A stretch of 64,000 nucleotides of DNA. Source: Lathyrus oleraceus. Taxonomy: Eukaryota; Streptophyta; Magnoliopsida; Fabales; Fabaceae. The stretch lies in assembly GCF_024323335.1 (NCBI RefSeq), contig NC_066584.1, positions 430,132,319 to 430,196,318 of the forward strand, given 5' to 3'. A program made the position numbers and the translations under genes. Below the pieces are notes generated by a model. The model searched no databases and was not told the DNA's origin. It saw nothing but the letters and a program-made list of their open reading frames with translations. This document shows, piece by piece, positions 42,646-55,344 of this stretch; the stretch's first letter is position 1; every line of letters begins with the position of its first letter.

Positions 42646-45600
42646 TTGTTATCTTATAAATCGATAGACTATGACCCTTTTGTCGTCACAATGAAATACA
42701 CTTGATTGAAGTTTATCCAATTGAGAATACTAAATATTGAAGTTTATCAATTGAGAACCCTAAATACCTTCAATAAGTCCGCGTGCTCTAATATCATGTA
42801 ATATTAATTCTGATTTTAACACATGGTATCAAAGCCAATATTATATGATATAAAACCGTTTCAAAAAGTTTTGAATTTTTTTTATGATTTATAAAATATG
42901 TATTTCTCTCTCACTTTAACCACTGCTAACAAAATGAAAGCTCGTGGTGAAAGTATGAGTGAAACAACCATTATTGAGAATATTTTGAGATCATTGGTCT
43001 CAAAATTTGATTATGTGGTTTGCTCAATCGAAGAACTGAATAACCTAGACACGATGACAAATGATGAGTTGTAGAGTAGTCTTCTTGTTCACGAGTAAAT
43101 GATAAGAAACCATGAAGTAGAAGAACATGTTTTAAAGATATCACATGAAAACTAACCAGAAAGAGGTAGAGGTGTATTTATAGGTGACTAAGGCATAAAA
43201 AAGAGGTTGATAACCCATTAACAAATTTGCCATTGAGTGTTTCAAATGTTACAAGTTAAAACACTATCAATATGAGTGTCCAAATTAGGAGGAAATTAGG
43301 AGGAAAAAAAGGAAAACTATGTCGAATTGGAAGAAGAAGATGACCTTTTATTAATGTCTTATGTAAACAAGCCAAAAAGGAAGAAATGCAATTTCTTAAT
43401 TCTGGTTATAACAATCATATGAGTGGAATCAATGAGTGGTTTCCAGACCTGGATGAAAGCTTCAGACAATCCACAAAACTCAACAATGACACTAGAAGGA
43501 CTATTTTGGAAAAAGGAAGCGTTCGTATGCAAATGAATGGAGTTGGTCATGTAATTTATGATGTTTAATATATTTCTAAGTTTACAAAAATAATTTGTTA
43601 AGCATTGGAAAACTTCAATGGAAAAGGCTTAGATATCTTGATTTAACATGTGAAGTATAGGATATATCATCTTATAAAATGGTTAATTATGCAGAAAAAA
43701 ATGAGTGGAAATATAATGTTTTTCTTGCTGGCTACCATGATACCAAAAGAATATGGATGTTTTAAAACCGAGTTAGAAAATGGATCTCATTTGGCACTGT
43801 CGATATGGTCACATAGACTATAAGGGATCATGGACACTTTAAAAAAAATAAAAATATGGTAAATGGGTTGCTGTCACTCAAGATTCCAAAGAAACTACAC
43901 ATAAAGTGTTTAACCAAAAAGCAACATAGAGATTTTATGCTTAATAAGAGTATGTGGAGAACATCAAACAAGCTACAACTTGTGCATGCAAACATATTTG
44001 GACCTAGTAAACCAAATTCAGACAACAACAAGAGGTACATTCTAAGTTTTATATACGATTTCACCCGTAAAACTTGGATTTACTTCTTGGATGAAAATTC
44101 AGAGGCTTTTGCTATGTCTAGAAATTTTAAAGCTAGTGTTGAAAAGGAGTCTAGTGAATATATCACTTCTTTAAGGACATAAAGAGGTGGTGAATTTGCC
44201 TCAAATAAATTTGAAGAATTTTGCAAAGTTCAAGGCATATCTGGACAACTAACATGAGCCTATACTCCTCAGTAAAATAGAGTTGCTAAGAGGAAAAAGA
44301 GGACGATAATGATCATGGTGCACTCTATGTTGGTCGCAAAGCAGGTTTTCAAAATATTATAGCCTAAAACTGTAGGATGGATTGTGCACATACTCAATAG
44401 ATGTATTAATGTGGTTGTGCAAAAAAAAAAAAAAAAAAAAAACATGAAATGGTGTGAAACCAATAATTAATTACTTTAGAGTTTTTAGGTATGTAGCTCA
44501 TGCACATGTTCCATACCAAAAATGAGTAAGTTAGATGACAAGAGAAAGAAATGTGTTTTGTTTGTTGTAAGTGATGAGTCAAAAACCTACAAATTATATG
44601 TCCGATTTCTAAGAAAAGTAATCACTAACAAGGATGTGGCTTTTAAAGAAGATGACTATTGGAATTGGGGAAGAAGCATAGATAAATGCATATTGGGTGT
44701 TTTAGAGTGAAAACATGATTTTAAGAATGACATTGAAGGAGAAGGAGAGAGTAATGATGATGATGAAGGCAATGTTGCTGATGTAAGAGAATCAACTGAA
44801 TCTAGTTCAACTTCTAGTGAATCACATGAGGATGAATCACTAGTTATGAACGAAGGGATGGTAAGAAGAGTTTCATCTTGGATGGAAAACTATGAAACAT
44901 TTGAAGGTTTGTCAAATGAAGATGGTCTGAATGCAATGATAACACTCACTAAAGATAACTCACTGACATTTGAAGAAGCTGTCAAGAGCAAGGAGTGAAA
45001 GGACATAATGATGATAGAGATTGAGTCAATAGAAAAGAAAAAAAGCTGGGAAATAGTTGTTTTCCTAAAGGAGTGAATCCCATTGGAGTTAAGTGGGTTT
45101 TCAAGATGAAACTTAACTAGAATGAAGAAATAGATAAATACAAAGCGAGACTAGTGGCAAAAAGGTAAGCACAATAATATGGAGTGGATTATACTGAAGT
45201 TTTTGCTCCGATTGCCAGACTTGACGCCATTCGATTGATACTTGCTTTGACATCTCGAAATAGTTGCAATGTTTTTCAACTTGTTGAAAAGAGTGCATTC
45301 ATTCATTCACAGTGAACTCAATGAAGAAGTATTTGTGTATCAACCACGAGATATGGAAGAAAGGTGGAAGTAAAATTATACAAGTTAAGAAAGACATTAT
45401 ATGACTTGAAACAATCACCAAGAGTATGGTATAGTAAGATAAAGACTTATTTTGTTCGAGAGTGTTTTTTAAAAGTGTTTTTTATTCTGAAAGAACATTG
45501 TTCACAAAGTCAAAAAATGGAGGTAAAAGTTTAATACTAATCCTTTATGTCAATGATTTAATATATATTGAAAATGATAAGAGTATGTGTGACGAATTTA

Positions 45601-46855
45601 AGAATTCCACGAAGTTGAAATTTGACATGTCTGATTTAGGGAGAATGAGATATTTTCTTGGGATTGAGGTATTGCAGAGTTCATGTGAGATTTTCATTTT
45701 TCAAAGAAATTTTATCAAAGCTTGAAATGTAAGAAGGTAATCTAGTAAAGAATCCTATAGTACTAGGCACAAAGTTGTTAAAGGAAGAAACCGAAACCAA
45801 AGTTGATGATATTTTATTCAAATAAATTGTTGGCAGCCTAATGTACTTGGCTGCTACACGATCAAATTTGTCTTATCAATAAATTCATGTCTTGTCCAAC
45901 TGAATATCATTGACTTACAAAAAAAAAATACTAAGGTATTTGAAGGGTATCATTGAGCTAAATATTTTTAAAAAAAAGAAAGGTTGCATAGATTTCGTTG
46001 CTTATGTTGACAACAACTTTAATAGTGATCTAGATGATCAGAGAAGTGTTCCGGGATTTGTTTTCTTACTTGATTCTGAAATTGTATCTTGGCCTTTGAA
46101 AAATAGGATGCAATGACAATGTCTACTATAGAATCCGAATACATAACAATTGCATCTTGTGTGTCTGTGTGTTTAGATGAGACATGTGCTAGAAAAACTA
46201 GGTCATAAAGAGGAGAATAGTACTCTAGTTCAGTGTGACAACTGTTCTACTATATTGACTTAAAAGTTGCCCATGAATCCAATTTTTTATGATAAAAGCA
46301 AGTATATTGACTTAAAATTTCTTTTTTTTTTAGAGATTTGACCAGGGATAAAGATGTGGAGTTGAACTACCCTAATTCTCAAGGATAAGTTGTAGACATA
46401 ATGATAAAATATATCAAATTAATACAATTTGTAAAACTCCAAAATATGCGAGGAATGGTTGATGCTTCGATGGTAAACTAATGCTTATTGTATAAGAGAG
46501 AGAATGTTAGATTTATTTATCGAATAATATTTACTGTTATTATATTTATCACTTAGTTAAATAAAGTCTTATTCTTTAGGGAGTGGAGTTGTAGACAGAG
46601 ATTAAGATTTCTCTTTGATTAGTTAGTATTTTTTTTATAAGCAAAATGAAATTAAGAGAGCATAACGAGTACTCTCACCACAATACAAAGGATTACAAAC
46701 ATTAGAAAAACAAGCAATCAGAGTTAGCTAATCTAAGGTGCAGGCCATGTAAAACGTGAGCTTGTTACTGCTTTGGTTAAGTTTTCAGTTATGTAAGGTT
46801 ATATAACTAACTTTTGCTTTCAATTCAATAAGATTTTCGCTTTTTAGCTTCAACA
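42646..46855 (+). mobile_element. Heavily decayed Ty1/copia retrotransposon
   Basis: A tRNA-iMet-like PBS, TGGTATCAAAGCC (42824-42836), follows a TTTAACA LTR end. Copia pol pieces in order follow, and a purine tract AAGAGAGAGAA (about 46494-46504) precedes TGTTAG, the probable start of the 3' LTR, which may end at CAACA 46855. The two LTR regions are barely alignable by eye, so the outer limits are tentative, but the internal order is clear. Every domain is broken by stops or indels. Confidence 0.65.
42960..46117 (+). pseudogene. Copia gag-pol relics
   Basis: A gag fragment (SETTIIENILRSLVSKFDYVV, from about 42965) is followed by protease as NSGYNNHMSG (43398), with Asn replacing the catalytic Asp of DSG. 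Integrase core fragments are DFTRKTWIYFL and related text (43856-44182). RT follows with ILYVNDLIYIEND (45540), where Asn replaces the first Asp of YVDD, and LGRMRYFLGIEV (45640). RNase H has KKILRYLKGI, AYVDNNFNSDLDD and VPGFVFLLDSEIVSW (45920-46100). At least six stops or frame changes intervene. It is an old, inactive copy. Confidence 0.82.
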
Positions 46856-47209
46856 AATAGAGCCTTAATCCATTTTATCTAAATTCACAATAATATAATA
46901 TCATTAAGGGTCTGAGATAAAATAAATTCACTTAATAGAAGACAAAATAAAATAAAAGGTTAAGTTAAAATTTAGTAAGTAAAACTTTGGGTTAAATTAG
47001 AAGAGATGTTTATAATTTAATAACAAATGTATTTTATTAACATGACCGATAAAAAATAATACTAGTAGCAAAGTAAGTGAAGCTTTGTAATTTGAACATT
47101 TAAATATTTTTTTATATTTAAATTATGAGTGATAATAATCATCTACTATGCTATTTGATGTCTTTTGATTTTCTTAACTTCTTTAACAGATATTTAAATT
47201 ATATTTTTG
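46856..47209. other. AT-rich non-coding sequence
   Basis: No gene or recognisable element; many A/T runs. The short segment 46640-46740 just upstream, inside the supposed copia 3' LTR, may be a separate small insertion. Confidence 0.4.
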
Positions 47210-47400
47210 TGATTTTTTTTAAAACAATCATCTTTTTTAAATTAAATATTAAAATAACTAATTTTTTAAATTAATTATCGAAATAATCACCTTTGATTAC
47301 TTATACGCCAGTTGACCTAACACATCTAATTGATAATGAACTGTCCAACTCATTAGCGCATGCATGTATTACAAATGAGCATATGTGCCAATGGCCTAGG
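47210..47400. repeat. Left terminal inverted repeat of the second MULE
   Basis: AT-rich outer part, then ATTACTTATACGCCAGTTGA and GCATGCATG motifs. It pairs with the right end over roughly 150-190 bp with about 15-20% mismatch by eye. Confidence 0.75.
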
Positions 47401-47695
47401 CGCATGCATGCCTTGAAGCCACATGCATTGACGTATACACTGATGTATTTTATATTTATATATTTTATATTTTGTAATTTAATTAAATTAAATACTTAAA
47501 TTAAAAATTATATTATATTATAAAATAAAAATACATAAAATTGACAAGAAAATCAATGATCCGCCAGATTGAAACGCCCCTTGTTCCACATCCAAATGCG
47601 TTAGCCTGTCTTCAAGGTCTCCTACGATTTCCTAAGGTGTTTGGGGTCTTTGAGTGCTGACATGATGCAATGGTGACTGGTGTGAAGGTCCGGTG
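47401..47695 (-). other. MULE internal segment left of the copia insertion
   Basis: On the minus strand a short frame (about 47640-47540) reads GDLEDRLTHLDVEQGAFQSG, which looks like the end of a protein. It lies downstream of further minus-strand frames at 55345-55853, across the copia insertion. I cannot name the protein; the tail of a MULE-associated plant-mobile-domain protein is one possibility. Confidence 0.35.
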
Positions 47696-47700
47696 GAAGG
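47696..47700. repeat. Copia target site duplication, left copy (GAAGG)
   Basis: GAAGG directly precedes the left LTR and recurs at 55345-55349 directly after the right LTR. Confidence 0.92.
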
Positions 47701-49084
47701 TGAAGGAGAATTGCGATCCAAAACGCAGCGGAAATTAAAATTTTCTCCTTTAGAGATCCTTACGAATGGTCATGATCAGTGATAGAATATTTACCTCTTG
47801 TGACGATTGAAACCTTTGGTGCAGATCTCTTGTGACGATCAAAACTTTTGATGCAGATCCACGGAGCGATCACGAACGTTGAACGATGACAACGTCTCTA
47901 CTCAGTCCACACGAACGGATTCCTTCAATCTCAGTGCTAGCTAGTACGAATGAAGGCTTTGAGTGAGAGAGAGAGAAAACGAAAATAATGCAACCGCAAT
48001 GAATGCTTCTGCACAAGGGTTCTATTTATAGAACCACTTATGTGGGCTTCAAGCTAAAAAGCCCACTTAAGTGTATTTTGGCCCATATCTTATAATATGC
48101 CCAAAATCACTTAAGCTCATGGTACCTTACCATATTTCGTATTCTACTTAAGTACACCGTACCTTTACAATGTTCTACAATTCACTTAAGGGCACCGTAC
48201 CTTACGGTGTTCCTTAGTTACTTTATCTTTCATCAATCCGTCCTTTGTGTGTGACCCTGTAGGTTTTCGCGACATTGGCAATTATATTAAATCATGTATT
48301 TAACATAATAAACAGTGAGCGGTATCTAGCAACACATCACTGCTACCCAAGACACGAAAATGTCATGTGATCTGACAATTCCTTCTGTGATAATACTTAT
48401 GTGTATAATCATCCTTTTTTGCCCTTATGTCTATATTGAACACAAGGCATAAACCGTGTCATCCTTGTCCAGTTCAATATTGGGCCCATAGACATTTATT
48501 CTGTTATGCAGGATGAGCAAATTCCATCTAGGTCACTCATGTCCCTCAGCATGCTTCGTGGAGTACCCATCAACTGTCTTTATGGTTATCCAGTTACGGA
48601 CAACGTTGGATCAGCAATAAAGCACTCGACTCCACAACTAGGGTCCATAGTGGTTTCAGGTCGAAGAGTGGTATACACCATTATCACCATGAGAATAACT
48701 TATGACACTTTGCATAAATTTCTATATAGTATTCTCATAGCGGGTCAATCCGATATAAATATTACTCTTAATATTCATACCTATGTTTAAGACTTGATAA
48801 CTCTTTATCCATGATCCATGAGATGTGATCATCAGTCTCTAAACATAATAGTCTTCATGCTTTAATGTTATCCCACTTCACAATAAAGCTTGACTACGGA
48901 TACTTTAAGAATAATGTCCTTATGTCTAATGTGATCTCATGATTAAGTCATACTTGATACATTAAACGGACTAGCTATTCTAGGGACTTTATTAAACAAA
49001 CATAATAAAGAAAAAACCTTTTATTATTAATAAATAATTCGATACAAGTACCAAAAGTATTGGCCTCTAGGGCTTACACCAACA
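47701..49084 (-). repeat. Copia 3' LTR (left copy)
   Basis: 1384 bp. In element orientation it begins TGTTGGTGTAAGCCC and ends ATTCTCCTTCA. The open frame on the + strand inside it also occurs in the other LTR and has no homology. Confidence 0.92.
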
Positions 49085-49098
49085 ATCTTCCACTAGCA

Positions 49099-50930
49099 CT
49101 AGAGCCAATCAGGCATACCCTTAATACCCATAGATCTAGTATGGCCATCATGCTTCTGCTGCGCAAGAGGCTTTGTCAGCGGGTCAGCAATATTGTCAAG
49201 TGTAGGTACTCTGCATATTTTCACATCTCCTCTATCTATTATCTTTCTAATGAGATGATAACGCCTAAGTATGTGTTTGGATCGTTGGTGAGATCTAGGC
49301 TCCTTATCTTGTGCGATAGCACCATTGTTATCATAATAGAGACCAATGGGATCCACAATGATAGGAACCACGCCAAGTTCACTAATGAACTTTTTGATCC
49401 AAACAGCTTCCTTTGCTGCACTTGAGGTAGCAATATACTCGGCCTCGATTGTAGAATCAGCAACTGTATCTTGCTTTGAACTTTTCTAGCTCACAGCGCC
49501 ACCATTTAAGCAAAACACATAACCATTGGAATCATGCATATTAAAGTGTCTCAGCACTTTGTCTATGTACTTTGACTTAGGTCAAGCAATTTTGTGATCT
49601 ATCTCTATAGATTCTGATTCCTAATATATAGGCTGTTTCACCTAGGTCCTTCATAGAAAAACATTTCCCCAACCAAGACTTTACTTGTTGCAGGATAAGG
49701 ACATCGTTTCCAATGAGTAATATGTCATCTACATATAATACCAGGAAAATGATCATGCTCCCACTAACCTTCTTGTAGACACAAGGCTCATATTCGTTCT
49801 TGATCCATGAGTGATACATCACCTTGATCAGTTATGAGATATCCATATCTCTCAGGTAGGTGACGTATCCTGCCTGACCTACGCTGGTCTTGTTCTACTT
49901 GAGCAGGTTGCTCTTACACAACTACTTGTGTTTCCTGCTCTAATTCCTCCATTGGTGTATCAATGCTTTATGATTCTTGAATTTCTTCAAGCTCTACTTT
50001 CCTCCCACTGGTTCCTTTGCAAATAAAATCCTTTTCTAGGAAAACTCCAGTTAGAGCGGCAAACATTTTTCCCTCAGAAGTATTGTAGAAGTAATACCCT
50101 CCTTTTTCTTTAGGATACCCCACAAATAAGCATTTGTCAGATTTGGGCTCAAGCTTAGTTGAAACTTGTCATTTCACATAAACTTCGCAACCCCAAATCT
50201 TCATGTAAGACATATGTGGTTTCTTACCACTCCATATCTCATATGGTGTCTTCTCAACCTTTTTGGATGGAACATGGTTAAGTGTGTAAGCTGCTGTCAA
50301 TAGTGCATGTCCCCAAAAGGAGTTTGGAAGATCGGCGTGACTCATCATGGATCGGACCATGTCTAACAGAGTTCGATTTCTTCTCTCAGGTACACCATTC
50401 CATTGGGGTGTTCCAGGAGGAGTAAGTTGGGATAGGATCCCACACTCTTTCAGATGGTCATCAAACTCTAGGCTTAAATACTCACCACCTCCATCTGATC
50501 GAAGAGTTTTAATATTCTTACCTAGTTGGTTTTAACTCGTTAGGTTTCACCCTTTTAGTATTAATGTTATTAATAGGCATTTCGAGATCAAGGACATATA
50601 TTCCATTGCTCATTTGTGCAGTAGCATAGAATATATCATTCAAATAAATTGAGCAACAATTGTTCTTTATTATAAATGAAAAACCAAACTTGTCCAAACA
50701 AGAAATGGAAATAATATTCCTGCTAATTGCAGGTACATAATAACAGTTCTCTAACTGAATTATAAAACCACTAGGTAAAGTCAATACATAAGATCCTACG
50801 GCTAAAGTAGAAACCTTTGCTCCATTGCCAACTCGTAGGTCAACTTCACCTTTTGCCAAATCTCTACTCCTTTTCAGCCCCTGCACATTTGTACAAATGT
50901 GAGAACCGCATCCAGTATCTAATACCCATG
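49099..50930 (-). pseudogene. Copia pol remnants (protease, integrase, RT, RNase H)
   Basis: Reading leftward: a protease/GAG-pre-integrase piece with SRNIISISCLDKFGFSF (50518-50886), which joins abruptly to the integrase C-terminal part (MVRSMMSHADLP, AYTLNHVPSKKVEKTPYEIW; 50169-50360). Then comes a linker with QRRSGRIRHLPERYG, followed by RT that keeps only its second half (YVDDILLIGNDV; 49577-49822). RNase H ends with RSKHILRRYHLIREI-like text and VDNIADPLTKPL-like LDNIADPLTKPL (49099-49371). The integrase core and the first half of RT are deleted. Stops lie near 49485, 49580, 49870 and 49970. Confidence 0.85.
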
Positions 50931-50948
50931 ATGCAGAAGTAGATAAAT

Positions 50949-51821
50949 TTATTTAATAACAAAAATACCTGAAGTTGAAGTCTCTACTCCATTCTTCGTA
51001 TCTTCCAGGTACTTTGGGCAGTTTCTCTTCCAGTGTCCGGTCTTCCCATAATGGAAGCAGGTGCCTGCCTTTTCTATGCCTCCACTAGGCTTCAAAGCAG
51101 CAACAGTGGGTCTGGGTTTGGAAACTTCCTTGCCTTTCCCTTTATCACACTGCTTGGTGGGCCTTTTGTTCTGTCTCTTTCCATTCCAGATCATCATAAT
51201 GGACTTCCCTTTTGTCTTCAGATTCTGCTCAGCTGTTCTTAACATGGCTAGCAGTTCAGGAAGAGATTTGTCCATATCATTCATATTGAAATTTAGGACA
51301 AATTGACTGAATCCATCTGGCAACAATTGCAAGATCACATCAGTCGCAAGTTCGTTTCCGAGGGGAAAACCCAACCTTTCAAGGTTTTCCATATACCCAA
51401 TCATCTTGAGCACATGGGGACTTACAGGGGCTCCCTCAGCTAACTTGCTTTGAAAAAGGGCTTTTGAAACTTCAAACCTCTCATGCCTTGCTTGCTCTTG
51501 ATAAAGCATCTTTAGGTGTTTGATCATATCGAACGCTGTCATGTTCTCATGTTGCTTTTGCAATTCTGAGTTCATGGTAGCTAGCATGAGACAAGCAATT
51601 TCATTGGCATCATCGATATGCTTCTTATAAGCATCTCTTTCTGCCTTAGGTGCAGAACTAGGAGGTTCCTCTTCAGGAACGGGTTTCTCCAAGACATACA
51701 GCTTTTTATCATGTTTGAGGACAATCCTCAGGTTTCGGTGCCAATCCAGAAAATTTGTCCCAGACAATTTTTCCTTGTCAAGGATTGATCGCAAAATGTT
51801 GTTAGAGGTGTTTGTTGTCAT
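50949..51821 (-). CDS. Copia gag, 290 aa, zinc knuckle mutated
   Basis: An open frame starts MTTNTSNNILRSILDKEKLS and carries the copia gag (UBN2/DUF4219-like) signature: GTNFLDWHRNLRIVL, LKMLYQEQARHERFEVSKAL and QLLPDGFSQFVLNFNMN. The zinc knuckle near residue 258 reads CFHYGKTGHWKRNC, with Tyr in place of the second Cys, so nucleic-acid binding is probably impaired. It ends at a stop just before the protease region, which in intact relatives is continuous, so this frame may itself be shortened. A gag can still package element RNA in trans. Confidence 0.85.
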   Translation of the reverse strand: MTTNTSNNILRSILDKEKLSGTNFLDWHRNLRIVLKHDKKLYVLEKPVPEEEPPSSAPKAERDAYKKHIDDANEIACLMLATMNSELQKQHENMTAFDMIKHLKMLYQEQARHERFEVSKALFQSKLAEGAPVSPHVLKMIGYMENLERLGFPLGNELATDVILQLLPDGFSQFVLNFNMNDMDKSLPELLAMLRTAEQNLKTKGKSIMMIWNGKRQNKRPTKQCDKGKGKEVSKPRPTVAALKPSGGIEKAGTCFHYGKTGHWKRNCPKYLEDTKNGVETSTSGIFVIK

Positions 51822-52142
51822 GGTAATCTACATAAGGATTAATGAAAATATAAGTATCATTGACATATTTAATTAGGCCTTTAATTAAATATGCTCCCAC
51901 TATTTTACTCAAAACAAATGACCCTCATCATTTGATTCGGAAAATCCCGTTGGAATATTTTCTAGTGGGTCGAGATCCATATTTCACTTCGTTCTAAGTC
52001 CGCGTAGGCGGATTACACAAAACTAGGTTATTTAGGTAGGAACTCCTTCCAATTGTATCTCATACAACTCTCGAAAATTTCAGTTGGGTGAATAACTCCT
52101 TATTCCAATCCATCATATGGATCATTCCCAACTCTTGCTTCT

Positions 52143-52473
52143 AAACATATATAATATTATTATAATTAAGTTTGATCCATCATTTTAGCAGTTGGATATT
52201 ACAATTATTCCATCGCACCTTACCAATATAGAACATGCACCTCGCGTAGGCGAAACCTACATTATCCGATACTAGTCTTGATGAGTGCTAAAACTTGGAA
52301 AGAAAACATATATAATATTATTATAATTTGTTTAGTTAAGTTTGACCCATTGTCTTAGCAGTTGGATATTACAATTATCCCATCGCACCTTACTAATATA
52401 GAACATGCACCTCGCGTAGGCGAAACCTACATTATCCGATACTAGTCTTGATGAGTGCTAAAACTTGGAAAGC
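52143..52473. repeat. Tandem duplication of about 165 bp in the copia leader
   Basis: Copies start at 52143 and 52304 (AAACATATATAATATTATTA), both ending GAGTGCTAAAACTTGGAAAG. The second copy has an 11-bp addition (TTTGTTTAGTT). Confidence 0.9.
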
Positions 52474-53228
52474 GTAAACTTAATATTTAATTTTGAGGGA
52501 ATTGTAATTGTTATGATCTCACTGTCTTATTTATCATATAAATCGTCTCTCACATGCATCAACATACATTCACATGCATCAACATACATAATGAAACAGT
52601 TATGGCCCCTAGCGCAATTGTTCTCCCAAGCCAATGAGAGAACCTAAGCTAACCTAATAACGATCTAAGCTTCTCCAAGCAAGATCTTCAAGGCTGTCCT
52701 CCTTTGATCTTCAAGGTTGTCCTCCTTTGATATTGAAATCTTCTCTTTCTTCATAACATTGTCTTCTTCTCTTTCTTCATAACATTACATTACAGAAGAA
52801 ACTCGTTTTACATATGAGGGATTGAGATGAGAAAAGAAGTTACATTAAGAGATTAAAAGGAGAGGCACGACACACAGGTCGTATTTAAAAACCCAAAACA
52901 AAATGAAGGAAGACTAAGGCCATAACTGATCACCATAAGGCAATAATGATAAACACATTATTATTATTATTATTAATTTTTAATTCCTTTAATTAATTAA
53001 AACCAAATTAAATTTCGGCGACTGATCATACTACGTAGAGTTAGCCGGGGGTTCCGCTGCCTGGTCAGCGGACGGTGGTTCCGCTGACCGATCAGCGAAC
53101 GGGGGTCAAGGGGGCATCGCCCCTGTCCAAATTTTTTTAATGAACAATTCATTTGAAATGGACATTGTTTTGCATCAACACAACTCTTGCGCAGTCATAA
53201 AACAGAAACCCTGAGAATTCTGACTCTG

Positions 53229-53410
53229 TGAGTGTGACGACCGTCACAAGCATGTTACGACCGTCACGTTCAACTTGTTACGACCGTCACAAGCCAATGA
53301 CGAACGTCACGCGGCCAAAAACAGAAACGCCTAAAATTTTGGATCTATGAATGTGACGACCGTCACGTCCAGCTTGTTACGATCGTCATAAGTCCATGAC
53401 GATCGTCATG
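53229..53410. repeat. Clustered GTGACGACCGTCAC motifs
   Basis: About seven copies of TGACGACCGTCA or one-base variants occur within 180 bp, arranged in two similar blocks joined by GCGGCCAAAAA. Each copy is an inverted repeat of GTGACG around two bases and contains TGACG, the core of as-1/TGA-bZIP sites. Confidence 0.8.
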
Positions 53411-53941
53411 CGGCCAAAAAACCAACACTTTGAAACAGTCAGCAGACGTGTTCCAACAAGCCCTCAATTCACAACTCCTTGACGGTACAACCCTTGCGCC
53501 GTCACTAACCCTAATGCACCAATTTCAGACCGTCAAACACACCTTGATTGTTGATTCAGTATGATTGATCAACAGGTCATTGCTTCACCATACTAATGTC
53601 GGATTCCGAAGCAAATGACCATTGATCGCTCAAAGGAAAACAACCATTTAGTGTTTGAATGAACGAAATAGACACAATATATCACATATACCGTACATTG
53701 CATTAGGATTACTTATATCATATATAAGTTGATCGGTCTCAATTGCGTAACCTATGGACGATCGATGTATCGCTGCTTCACCATACTAATGTCGGTTCCG
53801 AAGCATAGTCAACATCAATCATCCAACTCGTACACCCATGATGCCAAATTTAATTACTCGTTTAATTAATTGATTCATTCTGTCTTTTAATCATATTAAT
53901 ACAGAAAATAAACAGCTATCCGAGTCATGGTTTCGTAAGTG

Positions 53942-53953
53942 GCTCTGATACCA
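53942..53953 (-). other. Copia primer binding site (tRNA-iMet)
   Basis: TGGTATCAGAGC on the minus strand, one base inside the 5' LTR. Confidence 0.95.
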
Positions 53954-53954
53954 C

Positions 53955-55344
53955 TGAAGGAGAATTACGATCCAAAACACAGCGGAAATTAAAATTTTCT
54001 CCTTTAGAGATCCTTACGAATGGTCATGATCAGTGATAGAATATTTACCTCTTGTGACGATTGAAACCTTTGGTGCAGATCTCTTGTGACGATCAAAACT
54101 TTTGATGCAGATCCACAGAGCGATCACGCACGTTGAACGATGACAACGTCTCTACTCAGTCCACATGAACGGATTCCTTCAATCTCAGTGCTAGTTGGTA
54201 CGAATGAAGGCTTTGAGTGAGAGAGAGAGAGAGAGAGAAAACGAAAATAATGCAACCGCAATGAATGCTTCTGCACAAGGGTTCTATTTATAGAACCACT
54301 TGTGTGGGCTTCAAGCTAAAAATCCCACTTAAGTGTATTTTGGCTCATATCTTATAATATGCCCAAAATCACTTAAGCTCATGGTACCTTACCATATTTC
54401 GTATTCTACTTAAGTACACCGTACCTTTACGATGTTCTACAATTCACTTAAGGGCACCGTACCTTACGGTGTTCCTTAGTTACTCTATCTCTCATCAATC
54501 CGTCCTTTGTGTGTGACCCTGTAGGTTTTCGCGACATTGGCAATTATATTAAATCATGTATTTAACATAATAAACAGTGAGCGATATCTAGCAACACATC
54601 ACTGCTACCCAAGACACGAAAATGTCATGTGATCTGACAATTCCTTTTGTGATAATACTTATGTGTATAATTACCCTTTTGCCCTTATGTCTATATTGAA
54701 CACAAGGCATAAACCGTGTCATCCTTGTCCAGTTCAATATTGGACCCATAAACATTTATCCTGTTATGCAGGATGGGCAAATTCCATCTAGGTCACTCAT
54801 GTCCCTCAGCATGCGTCGTGGAGTACCCATCAACTGTCTTTATGGTTATCCAGTTACGGACAATGTTGGATCAGCAATAAAGCACTCGACTCCACATCTA
54901 GGGTCCATAGTGGTTTCAGGTCGAAGAGTGGTATACACCATTATCACCATGAGAATAACTTATGACACTTTGCATAACTTTCTATATAGTATTCTCATAG
55001 CGGGTCAATCCGGTATAAATATTACTCTTAATATTCATACCTATGTTTAAGACTTGATAACTCTTTATCCATGATCCATGAGATGTGATCATCAATCTCT
55101 AAACATAATAGTCTTCATGCTTTAATGATATCCCACTTCACAATAAAGCTTGACTACGGATACTTTAAGAATAATGTCCTTATGTCTAATGTGATCTCAT
55201 GATTAAGTCATACTTGATACATTAAACGGACTAGCTATTCTAGGGACTTTATTAAACAAACATAATAAAGAAAAAGCCTTTATTTATTAATAAATAATTC
55301 GATACAAGTACCAAAAGTATTGGCCTCTAGGGCTTACACCAACA
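53955..55344 (-). repeat. Copia 5' LTR (right copy)
   Basis: 1390 bp; differs from the left copy by scattered substitutions and by a longer GA-repeat (near 54220-54240). Confidence 0.92.

Larger units (their letters stand above)
51822..53941 (-). other. Copia leader region with repeats
   Basis: An unusually long (about 2.1 kb) stretch between PBS and gag without a protein I recognise. It contains a 160-170-bp tandem duplication (52143-52473), a GC-rich patch with TCAGCGG/CCGCTGA motifs (53040-53110) and a cluster of GTGACG..CGTCAC repeats (53229-53410). Confidence 0.7.
47701..55344 (-). mobile_element. Ty1/copia retrotransposon, complete ends, internally deleted
   Basis: A 7644-bp element with paired LTRs, a perfect TSD, PBS at 53942-53953 and a purine tract at about 49085-49094, in minus orientation. 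Internal sequence keeps an almost whole gag but only parts of protease, integrase, RT and RNase H, with at least two internal deletions. About 25-30 differences between LTRs (near 2%) put its insertion well before that of the chromovirus at 10353-18711. It is non-autonomous. Confidence 0.93.

Noticed and set aside
48506..48790. Open frame of 94 codons, repeated at 54766-55050
   Set aside because: Part of the copia LTR in both copies; no homology, antisense to the element.
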